64,000 nucleotides of DNA from JACCZX01 sp963824935 (GTDB lineage Bacteria > Pseudomonadota > Gammaproteobacteria > Burkholderiales > Burkholderiaceae_F), in NCBI GenBank assembly GCA_963824935.1, contig CAWGRF010000024.1, positions 124,001 through 188,000 on the forward strand. Direction: 5' to 3'. Shown in pieces: positions 57,134 through 64,000 of the stretch (positions within the stretch are counted from its first letter, which is position 1; each line of letters begins with the position of its first letter). The translations under genes were made by a program, and so were the position numbers. The notes under the pieces were generated by a model. The model was given only the letters and a program-made list of their open reading frames with translations, was not told the origin of the DNA and ran no database searches.

Positions 57134-58144
57134 ATGAACCAATTTGCTCCTGCCATCGAAATCAAGGATGCACGCTTGAGTGCGCTCGTGACCTGGCTCG
57201 GAGCGCTCGCGCCCGGCCACGACTTTGACCTGACCTCGCTACGGCCGGCGTCGGTCGATGCAAGCTCGCGCCGTTACTTCCGCGTCGATTGCAGAAGAGG
57301 TAGCGTGATTGCGATGGACGCACCCCCGGCAGTCGAGGATTCGCGTCCGTTTATCCGGATAGCGGGGCTGATGAAAGATGCCGGTATCCATGCCCCCGAG
57401 GTTCTCGAGAGCGATTTGGCGCAGGGGTTCCTATTGCTGAGCGATCTGGGCGACACGACGTACCTGACTGCGCTCAACGAAGACAACGCTTCGCAACTGT
57501 TCGGCGATGCAGTCGATACGTTGATTCGATGGCAGCTTTCTACTCAAGAGTCAATCTTGCCTCCGTATGACGAGGCACTGCTGCGGCGCGAGCTGCGATT
57601 GTTCCCCGACTGGTACATCGCGCGCCACCTGCAGCGCGAGCTGACCGCAGCGCAAGCCGAGAGCCTGGAGCACGTTTGCGCGCGCATTGTCGCCTCGAAT
57701 CTGGCGCAGCCGACCGTGTTTGTTCATCGCGACTACATGCCACGCAATCTGATTATTTCGGCGCCAAATCCAGGCGTGCTGGACTTTCAGGATGCGGTTG
57801 TCGGCCCGATCGCTTACGACGTGGTGTCCCTGTTTCGCGACGCGTTCATCAGTTGGGACGAAGCCCGCGTGCGCGCATGGACGCAGCTCTATTTTGAGCG
57901 GGCGCATCAGGCGGGCCTGCCGGTGCCGCCGGAATTCAACGAGTTCTGGCGCGACTTCGAATGGATGGGTGCGCAGCGGCACTTGAAGGTGCTCGGCATT
58001 TTTGCGCGTATCCGGTATCGCGATGGCAAGCCGCACTACCTTGAAGACGCTCCGCGCTTCATCGGCTACCTGCGGGCGGTAGCGCAACGCTACGACGAGC
58101 TGAGCCCATTGGCTCGATTGTTCGACGAATTGGGCATGGCGTGA
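57134..58144 (+). CDS. amgK: Probable MurNAc/GlcNAc anomeric kinase (APH family)
   Basis: A 336-residue aminoglycoside phosphotransferase-fold kinase. The catalytic loop is VFVHRDYMPRNLIIS (HxDxxxxN) and the metal-binding segment is VLDFQDAVVGP. The N-lobe has SRRYFRVDC and LLLSDLGDTTYL. Position next to the murU-like gene, divergent from lptD, matches the AmgK-MurU peptidoglycan recycling pair of Pseudomonas putida, which makes UDP-MurNAc from MurNAc. The name rests on family and neighbourhood. Confidence 0.85.
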   Translation: MNQFAPAIEIKDARLSALVTWLGALAPGHDFDLTSLRPASVDASSRRYFRVDCRRGSVIAMDAPPAVEDSRPFIRIAGLMKDAGIHAPEVLESDLAQGFLLLSDLGDTTYLTALNEDNASQLFGDAVDTLIRWQLSTQESILPPYDEALLRRELRLFPDWYIARHLQRELTAAQAESLEHVCARIVASNLAQPTVFVHRDYMPRNLIISAPNPGVLDFQDAVVGPIAYDVVSLFRDAFISWDEARVRAWTQLYFERAHQAGLPVPPEFNEFWRDFEWMGAQRHLKVLGIFARIRYRDGKPHYLEDAPRFIGYLRAVAQRYDELSPLARLFDELGMA

Positions 58145-58151
58145 GCTATCG

Positions 58152-58865
58152 ATGCGTGCGCTGATCCTTGCAGCGGGCCGCGGCGAGCGCATGCGTCCGC
58201 TGACGGATGGCACGCCGAAACCCTTGTTGCGAGCCGGCGGCAAACGGCTGATCGAGTGGCAGATCGAGTCGCTGGCGCGATCCGGAGTGCACGACATCGT
58301 GATCAATCTCGCGCATCTGCCTGATCAGATCGAGTCAACGCTGGGCGACGGTGAGCGGTACGGTGTGGCACTTCACTACTCGCGCGAAGGAGAACGTGCC
58401 GACGACGCGTTGGAAACGCTGGGCGGCATCATCAAGGCGCTGCCGATGCTGGGCAATGCGCCGTTCATCGTTGCGAGCGGCGACATCGTGACTGACTTTC
58501 CATATCGACGCCTAATCGATGCGAGCGAGCAGTTGCAGCAGGACAATGCTGATGCTCATCTGGTGCTGGTTGAAAATCCGCCGTATCACCTGCGCGGGGA
58601 CATGGGTCTGGCGAGTAACCGGATCGACCCCGATGCGACACCGCGCCTGACGTACGCGAACATCGGTCTGTTTGCGCCGCGCCTGTTCGCCGATGTCGCC
58701 ATGCGAAGAGCGCCGTTGTTCCCGTGGCTATATGCTGCGGCGCGCGCGGGACGAGTCACCGGTGAACGCTACGCAGGCCGCTGGTGGAACGCCGGAACGC
58801 CGGAGGATCTGGCGCGTCTCGATACCGAGCTGTCTAGCTTGACGCCATCTGAACCGCGTCGATGA
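58152..58865 (+). CDS. murU: Probable MurNAc-1-phosphate uridylyltransferase
   Basis: A 237-residue nucleotidyltransferase. ALILAAGRGERMRPLTDGTPKPLL is the nucleotide-binding signature and IVASGDIVTDFPY the metal-binding part; WWNAGTPEDLARLD is the usual C-terminus of MurU. It would make UDP-MurNAc from the AmgK product, bypassing MurA and MurB. It starts 7 bases after amgK, and its stop overlaps the next start. Confidence 0.87.
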   Translation: MRALILAAGRGERMRPLTDGTPKPLLRAGGKRLIEWQIESLARSGVHDIVINLAHLPDQIESTLGDGERYGVALHYSREGERADDALETLGGIIKALPMLGNAPFIVASGDIVTDFPYRRLIDASEQLQQDNADAHLVLVENPPYHLRGDMGLASNRIDPDATPRLTYANIGLFAPRLFADVAMRRAPLFPWLYAAARAGRVTGERYAGRWWNAGTPEDLARLDTELSSLTPSEPRR

Positions 58866-60011
58866 CGAGCGCAGCCTCTTGCGATTCTCGGGGGTGGCCC
58901 GGTCGGCCTCGCGCTTGCCCTGCTGCTTGCGCGGCGCCGCGTGCCAACCGTCGTGTTCGACGCGCGCAGCGTCGAGCAGGCAAGCGCTGATCGACGTCTG
59001 CTCGCGCTATCGCTCGGCTCGTTGCAAACGCTCGCTGCCGTCGCTGAGTTGCCGTCTGACGCACTGGCGCCGATTCGCACCGTCATCGTGTCATCGGTGG
59101 GCCAGTTCGGGCGCGCGGTGATCGACGAAGAAGAAGTGGGTGCCGAAATTCTCGGCGCGACGATCCGGTACGGAGACTTGATTGCGGCTCTATCAGCCGC
59201 GGCGGAGGCTAGCGAGGGAATCTCTGTGCGCCGGCCGTTGAAGGTGTCCGCCGTGCACCAGTCGCCTGCGAGCGTTCAGATCGAGCTTGACGGGGCGAAG
59301 CCATTTGACGCACCGCTCGCGTTGAGCGCTGAGGGCTTCGGCAAGGCTTCGGCTGCGTCGGCGTCGCATTCGGCGTTGATTGCCGATCTCGACGTCACAG
59401 GCACTGCGCGTGGCAGCGCGTTCGAGCGGTTTACGCGCGAAGGTCCATTGGCGTTACTGCCGCTACCTGCGCGCCCGGCGGCGAGCGCGCAGCGCATGGC
59501 GCTAGTGTGGTGCATGACTCAGGCGCAGGCCGACCGGCGCAGTGCGCTGTCCGATGATGAGTTCATTGCTGAGCTCAGCGGGCAACTGGGCGAGCGCAAG
59601 CTGCGAGTTCTGGCGCTTGAAGCACGCCGCCGATACCCGCTGCATCAGCAAGCACGGGATGACCTGGTCGAGCATCGAATCGTCTATCTGGGCAACGCGG
59701 CTCAGACGCTGCATCCGGTGGCGGGGCAGGGATTAAATCTCGGGCTGCGCGACAGCGTCGTTCTGGCCGATCAGATCAGTGCGGCGCTGGCGACGGGAGC
59801 AGATCCGATTCAGGCGCTGCACTCGTACGCGCAATCGCGCCGCGCCGATCGTGCCGCGATCGTGGCGTTGACTCGTACCGTGCCGGCATTTTTTTCGACG
59901 CGTTTTACGCCGATCGCGCTGGCACGGTCGATTGGGCTGACCGCATTGGCGGTTGTGCCGAATTTACGACGTGAGTTCGCACGACTGTTGATGTTCGGCG
60001 TACGCTTATAG
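58862..60011 (+). CDS. ubiH: UbiH/UbiF-family FAD-dependent monooxygenase, frame-disrupted at the start
   Basis: The FAD-binding N-terminus LAILGGGPVGLALALLLARR lies in a frame with no start codon; ATG 58862, overlapping the murU stop (ATGA), is one base out. One extra base near 58871-58876 would give MTSAPLAILGGG. The rest is intact: YLGNAAQTLHPVAGQGLNLGLRD, the second FAD motif, marks the UbiH family of ubiquinone hydroxylases. Sequence RFAD-type motif RRPLKVS is unusual. Corrected length is about 382 residues. An aromatic ring hydroxylase in ubiquinone synthesis is the likely role. Confidence 0.85.
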
Positions 60012-60101
60012 CGGTCGGGCAAATTCGAGCAACGCACATTTGCCTTCCTTCATCTTCGCTAATATCCGCGCTCCCAATTTCTGCCTAGAGTTCTTATTGC
60101 C

Positions 60102-61104
60102 ATGATGATTGGCCCGTACGAACTGCCGAATAACGTGTTCGTCGCGCCAATGGCGGGAGTTACAGATCGTCCGTATCGGCGCCTGTGCAGATCACTGGGC
60201 GCCGGATATGCAGTGTCCGAAATGGCGGCGTCGAATCCGCGTCTCTGGGCCAGCGAAAAGACCGCGCGCCGCTTGAATCACGATGGAGAGTGTGCGCCGG
60301 TGGCGGTGCAGCTCGCCGGCGCTGATCCGCAAATGCTGGCCGAAGCTGCACGCTACAACGTCGACCGCGGCGCGCAGATCATCGATATCAACATGGGCTG
60401 CCCCGCCAAGAAGGTCTGCAACGTTGCATGCGGCTCGGCGTTGCTGAAAGACAGTGCGCAAGTGGCGCGGATTCTGGAAGCGGTGGTGGCTGCGGTAGAC
60501 GTGCCGGTGACGCTGAAATTTCGCACCGGCTGGGATCCGTCCAATCGTAATGCCGTCGAGATCGCGCGCATGGCTGAGGCCAGCGGCGTCGCCGCGCTGA
60601 CGTTGCACGGCCGCACGCGCGCTTGTGGTTTCGGCGGACGTGCCGAGTACGAATCGATTCGCGCGGTCAAGCAAGCGGTAAAAATTCCGGTCATTGCCAA
60701 CGGCGACATTGATACGCCTGAAAAGGCGCGCTTCGTGCTCGCCGAGACCGGTGCCGATGCTGTGATGATCGGGCGCGCCGCGCAGGGGCGGCCGTGGATA
60801 TTTCGCGAGACCGTGCATTTCCTCGCGACATGGCTCGCACTTGCTTCCGCCGCGAGTCGACGAAGTGCGCGCATTGCTGCTCGATCATCTTGATGAACAT
60901 TACCGCTTCTACGCCGACTCCGGAGTGCGCACGGCGCGCAAGCACATCATCTGGTACACGAAGGCGCTGGCCGGCGGCGCTGAGTTTTGCGAACGGATGA
61001 ACGCGATCGACGACTGCGCTGAACAAGCGGAGGCAGTCGACCAGTTTTTCGCCGCGCACGGCGAGCGCTCCGAGCGGCTGGTCTACAGCCCGACGCTGCA
61101 CTGA
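60102..61104 (+). CDS. dusB: tRNA-dihydrouridine synthase B, frame-disrupted
   Basis: From ATG 60102. FVAPMAGVTDRPYR, DINMGCPAKKVCNVACGSALL with the catalytic cysteine, LTLHGRTRACGF, VIANGDIDTP and MIGRAAQGRPWIF are DusB signatures of the FMN TIM barrel. A single indel near 60828-60840 shifts the C-terminal helical domain (LPPRVDEVRALLLDHLDEHY, GVRTARKHIIWYTK) into another frame, ending at 61104. It reduces U17 of tRNAs. In gammaproteobacteria dusB forms an operon with fis, as here (10 bases apart). Confidence 0.92.
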
Positions 61105-61114
61105 GGAACAGTCG

Positions 61115-61450
61115 ATGGCGAAGGCGGTCGCGAGGCGTGTTGCGAAAAAAGCCGATAAAGCGGGCGCAACAGCGACGCGCTTTGCCTATCCCACCAGCGA
61201 GCGTGTCAGTCGCGCGCGCGGCGAAGAGACACTCGAACAGTGCGTCGTGCGTAGCCTCAATCAATATTTCGCTGATCTGGACGGCTCGCGCCCGCACGCG
61301 CTGCTTGAAATGGTGACCACCGCGGTCGAGCGACCATTGCTTCAGTTTGCGATGGCACGCTGCGAGGGAAACCAGTGTGCAGCCGCCGAGTTGCTCGGAA
61401 TCAATCGCAACACTTTGCGCAAGAAACTGCAACAGTATCGATTGTTATGA
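61115..61450 (+). CDS. fis: Fis-family DNA-binding protein
   Basis: A 111-residue protein. The C-terminal helix-turn-helix is GNQCAAAELLGINRNTLRKKLQQY. The central part (TLEQCVVRSLNQYFADLDG, LLEMVTTAVERPLL) is the Fis dimerisation core. An N-terminal basic extension (KAVARRVAKKADKAG) makes it longer than most betaproteobacterial Fis. It is a nucleoid-associated regulator. The stop overlaps purH (ATGA), which puts it in the dusB-fis-purH operon. Confidence 0.93.
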   Translation: MAKAVARRVAKKADKAGATATRFAYPTSERVSRARGEETLEQCVVRSLNQYFADLDGSRPHALLEMVTTAVERPLLQFAMARCEGNQCAAAELLGINRNTLRKKLQQYRLL

Positions 61451-63012
61451 AGTCGACTAACCGGCGGTGGGCGCTGCTCAGCGTCTCCGACAAAGCTGGT
61501 GTCGTCGATCTTGCGCAACAACTCACCGGACTCGGATACCAAATTCTTTCCACCGGCGGCACGGCCAAGCTGCTGAGCCAATGCGGCGTAGACGTTACCG
61601 AGGTCGCCCAATACACCGGGTTTCCCGAAATGCTCGATGGCCGCGTGAAGACGCTGAATCCACGCATTCATGCAGGTCTGCTGGCGCGGCGCGGGGATGC
61701 CGAGCATATGCGCTCGCTCGCCGAGCACAAGATCGATCCGATCGATCTGCTGGTCGTCAATCTGTATCCATTCGAGCAAACAGTGGCCCGCGCGGACTGC
61801 TCGTTCGACGATGCGATCGAAAACATCGACATCGGTGGCCCGGCGATGCTGCGTGCGGCTGCGAAAAACCATCAAAGCCTGACCGTCATTGTCGATCCGG
61901 CCGACTATGCGATGGTGCTCGATCAATTGCGAAGCGCAGGAAGCATCGACGCAGCCACGCGCCTGGCGCTTGCAAAAAAAGTCTTCGCGCATACCGCCAG
62001 CTACGACGGTGCGATTGCCAACTACTTGACATCGCTGAACGACGATGGCTCGCGAGCGACGTTCCCTGACATTCTTTCCAGGCAGTGGATCAAGGCGCAG
62101 CAGATGCGCTACGGCGAGAATCCGCATCAGCACGCGGCGTTTTACCGTGAGCGAAACGTCGCTGCGGGACTTCTTGCCGGCTTCACACAGGTGCAGGGCA
62201 AGGAGCTGTCGTATAACAACATTGCCGACGCCGACGCCGCATGGGAATGCGTCCGCTCGTTCGACGAAACCGCGTGCGTCATCGTCAAGCATGCGAACCC
62301 GTGTGGGGTCGCGCTCGGGCCGAATCCGGGCGAGGCGTACGCAAAGGCATTCAAGACCGATCCGACATCGGCCTTCGGCGGCATCATCGCCTTCAATCGC
62401 GCGGTCGATGTCGATGCAGCGCTGGCGATTTCGCGCCAGTTCGTCGAAGTCGTCATCGCGCCGGAATACAGCGCCGAGGCGCGTGCGGCATTCAAGGCGA
62501 AGACGAACGTGCGCTTGCTGACGGTGCCCATGGGCGACGGGCAAAACGACTTGGATTTCAAGCGCGTCGGCGGCGGCCTGCTGGTGCAAACGCCCGATGA
62601 TGATGCTTTGCATTCATCGGATTTGAAGGTTGTGACCGCGCGTGAACCGACCGCGCAGCAACTGAACGATCTGATGTTCGCGTGGAAGGTTGCAAAATTC
62701 ACCAAGTCAAATGCGATCGTGTTCGCGCACGACGGCGCGAGCCTCGGTGTCGGCGCAGGGCAGATGTCGCGCGTCGATTCCGCGCGCATCGCGTCGATCA
62801 AAGCGGAGGCAGCCGGCCTGAGCCTGAGCGGCTCCGCGGTGGCCTCGGATGCATTCTTTCCGTTTCGCGACGGGCTCGATGTCGTGGTCGACGCCGGCGC
62901 ATCGTGCGTGATCCAACCCGGCGGCAGCATGCGCGACGAAGAAGTGATCGCGGCTGCCGACGAGCGCGGCATCGCGATGGTGTTTACCGGGGTGCGGCAT
63001 TTTCGGCATTAG
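61447..63012 (+). CDS. purH: Bifunctional AICAR formyltransferase / IMP cyclohydrolase
   Basis: A 521-residue protein from ATG 61447. The cyclohydrolase domain begins WALLSVSDKAGVVDLAQ with DGRVKTLNPRIHAGLL and NLYPFEQTVA. The transformylase domain holds QMRYGENPHQHAAFY, VIVKHANPCGVALG, TSAFGGIIAFNR and FFPFRDGLDV. It performs the last two steps of IMP synthesis. Full length and intact. Confidence 0.96.
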   Translation: MKSTNRRWALLSVSDKAGVVDLAQQLTGLGYQILSTGGTAKLLSQCGVDVTEVAQYTGFPEMLDGRVKTLNPRIHAGLLARRGDAEHMRSLAEHKIDPIDLLVVNLYPFEQTVARADCSFDDAIENIDIGGPAMLRAAAKNHQSLTVIVDPADYAMVLDQLRSAGSIDAATRLALAKKVFAHTASYDGAIANYLTSLNDDGSRATFPDILSRQWIKAQQMRYGENPHQHAAFYRERNVAAGLLAGFTQVQGKELSYNNIADADAAWECVRSFDETACVIVKHANPCGVALGPNPGEAYAKAFKTDPTSAFGGIIAFNRAVDVDAALAISRQFVEVVIAPEYSAEARAAFKAKTNVRLLTVPMGDGQNDLDFKRVGGGLLVQTPDDDALHSSDLKVVTAREPTAQQLNDLMFAWKVAKFTKSNAIVFAHDGASLGVGAGQMSRVDSARIASIKAEAAGLSLSGSAVASDAFFPFRDGLDVVVDAGASCVIQPGGSMRDEEVIAAADERGIAMVFTGVRHFRH

Positions 63013-63044
63013 ATTTTCCGTCGGCACGCTGTCATCGCCACAAC

Positions 63045-63243
63045 CGCTCGCTCGCTTGGCAGCGCCGTTGCGCCGTTCGAGGACGCCGCCGCGGTGCGTT
63101 GCGGCAACGGGGCAGTGCCGCGCTGCCTGTTTGAGCGAACGTAGGGAGCGAGTTTGCAGCGTGGCCCGTTGACGCGACGCTGCGCAAGGGGCGCCCGAAG
63201 GGCCGTCATCGCTGGCGCAGCGGCGTTGCCAACCGAGCGAGCG
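63045..63243. repeat. Imperfect terminal inverted repeat, about 200 bases, before ruvC
   Basis: The left arm 63045-63074 and the right arm 63214-63243 are 30 bases long and inverted, matching at 27 of 30 positions. Between them are further short inverted repeats (GCAGCGT/ACGCTGC). The segment holds no gene and fills almost all of the purH-ruvC spacer (63013-63248). It could be a small non-autonomous element or a stable RNA hairpin structure. Confidence 0.6.
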
Positions 63244-63248
63244 CCGCG

Positions 63249-63848
63249 ATGCAATGGCACAATCCTCTCGTGCCATCGCCATCGATTCGAATCCTCGGCA
63301 TCGATCCCGGTCTTAATCGGACGGGCTATGGCGTGGTCGAGGCCAACGGTTCAAGGCTTGGCTACATCGCGGGCGGCGTGATTCGCGTCCCGGCCGGCGA
63401 CTTGCACGAGCGGCTCGGCACGATCTTGCGAGCGTTAGCCGGAATCATTCGTGATACGCATCCGGACGTGGCTACCGTCGAAAAGGTCTTCGTCAACGTG
63501 AACCCGCAATCGACGTTGCTGCTGGGACAGGCGCGCGGCGCCGCGATCTGCGCTGCGGTGACCGAAGGACTCGTCGTTCACGAATACGCTGCGCTGCGAA
63601 TCAAGCAAGCAGTGGTCGGCTTTGGGCGCGCCGACAAGCGCCAGGTGCAGATGATGGTGCAGCGATTACTCTCGCTCGATCGGGCACCGACAAGTGACGC
63701 GGCCGACGCGCTGGCGTGCGCGATCTGCCATGCGCACTCGGCGAGCTCGTTGATGGCGCTGAAGTCGATGGCGCGTGTTGGGTCTCGCGTGCGCTCGGCT
63801 GCAGGCGGCCGCCGCGCGTGGACTGCTTATCTTCAAGGCACCGAGTAA
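63249..63848 (+). CDS. ruvC: Crossover junction endodeoxyribonuclease RuvC
   Basis: A 199-residue (ATG 63249) or 192-residue (GTG 63270) resolvase. ILGIDPGLNRTGYGVVE gives the first catalytic aspartate, VEKVFVNVNPQS the glutamate, and TSDAADALACAICH the last two aspartates. It cleaves Holliday junctions with RuvAB; ruvA follows after 7 bases. Confidence 0.95.
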   Translation: MQWHNPLVPSPSIRILGIDPGLNRTGYGVVEANGSRLGYIAGGVIRVPAGDLHERLGTILRALAGIIRDTHPDVATVEKVFVNVNPQSTLLLGQARGAAICAAVTEGLVVHEYAALRIKQAVVGFGRADKRQVQMMVQRLLSLDRAPTSDAADALACAICHAHSASSLMALKSMARVGSRVRSAAGGRRAWTAYLQGTE

Positions 63849-63855
63849 TCGCCCG

Positions 63856-64000
63856 ATGATTGGCCGAATCGAGGGCCGGCTGCTCGAGAAAAATCCGCCG
63901 GGGATTCTGATCGATGCCAACGGCGTGGGCTACGAGATTGACGTGCCGATGAGCACTTTCTATCAGCTGCCGGCAATCGCGGAGCGCGTCACGTTACTCA
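63856..64000 (+). CDS. ruvA: Holliday junction branch migration protein RuvA, 3' truncated
   Basis: The first 48 codons before the window end. MIGRIEGRLLEKNPPG and VGYEIDVPMSTFYQL match the N-terminal OB-fold of RuvA, which binds Holliday junctions and loads RuvB. The start is ATG 63856. Confidence 0.93.
   Translation, partial: MIGRIEGRLLEKNPPGILIDANGVGYEIDVPMSTFYQLPAIAERVTLL

Noticed and set aside
60040..60068. Promoter upstream of dusB (TTGCCT, 17 bases, TATCCG)
   Set aside because: Both hexamers match the consensus poorly and several other alignments are as good.
61342..62613. 423-codon open frame on the minus strand
   Set aside because: Antisense to purH, which is full length and conserved.

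Overview
The window reads as a chromosomal segment of a betaproteobacterium, most likely Burkholderiales. The support is gene order: miaB-(protease)-phoH-ybeY-corC-lnt-glyQ-glyS-plsC, rsmA-pdxA-surA-lptD facing amgK-murU-ubiH-dusB-fis-purH-ruvC-ruvA, and waaC-waaA-tolC. Sampled lines are about 60-63% G+C in the housekeeping half and about 48-55% in parts of the left third. No insertion sequence, phage, integrase or CRISPR array was seen.

Bases 1-9844 hold the end of a surface-polysaccharide (O-antigen-like) cluster. A truncated membrane protein is followed by a minus-strand operon: asnB, ABC-2 permease (wzm), ABC ATPase with a C-terminal substrate-binding domain (wzt), a coiled-coil methyltransferase, a GT4 glycosyltransferase and a second methyltransferase. 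This is the ABC-transporter route of O-polysaccharide export.

Bases 10008-21884 are a plus-strand cassette of ten tightly packed, uninterrupted genes: a large GT-C-like membrane protein, an SDR epimerase, a DegT aminotransferase, a dolichol-phosphate-mannose-synthase-like GT2, a PglD/NeuD-like acyltransferase, a second asparagine synthase-like amidotransferase, two methyltransferases and two membrane proteins. It looks like a pathway that makes, lipid-links and transfers an aminated, amidated and possibly methylated sugar. The end structure cannot be read from the sequence.

Bases 21878-33302 supply sugars and core: a methyltransferase, a fused methyltransferase-GT2, a membrane flippase-like protein, rfbC, then fcl, rfbA, rfbD, manC, manB, galE and waaC. 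rfbB and gmd, needed to complete dTDP-rhamnose and GDP-fucose, are not in the window.

Bases 33299-64000 are mostly envelope and housekeeping genes: waaA (carrying an in-frame palindromic repeat), tolC, a pcm-like methyltransferase, thiD running into tRNA-Met, a small lipoprotein, miaB, a large lipoprotein metalloprotease, phoH-ybeY-corC-lnt-glyQS-plsC, the lptD-surA-pdxA-rsmA operon, the amgK-murU muramic acid recycling pair, ubiH, dusB, fis, purH, ruvC and the start of ruvA.

A feature of the window is about 19 single-base frame disruptions. They are concentrated in 1-9.9 kb and 21.9-25 kb and absent from 10.0-21.9 kb and 42.6-58.8 kb. Most are probably base-calling errors because reading frames resume at once with conserved sequence, but raw reads would be needed to tell. 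Frame-disrupted genes are given as one feature covering the whole gene.
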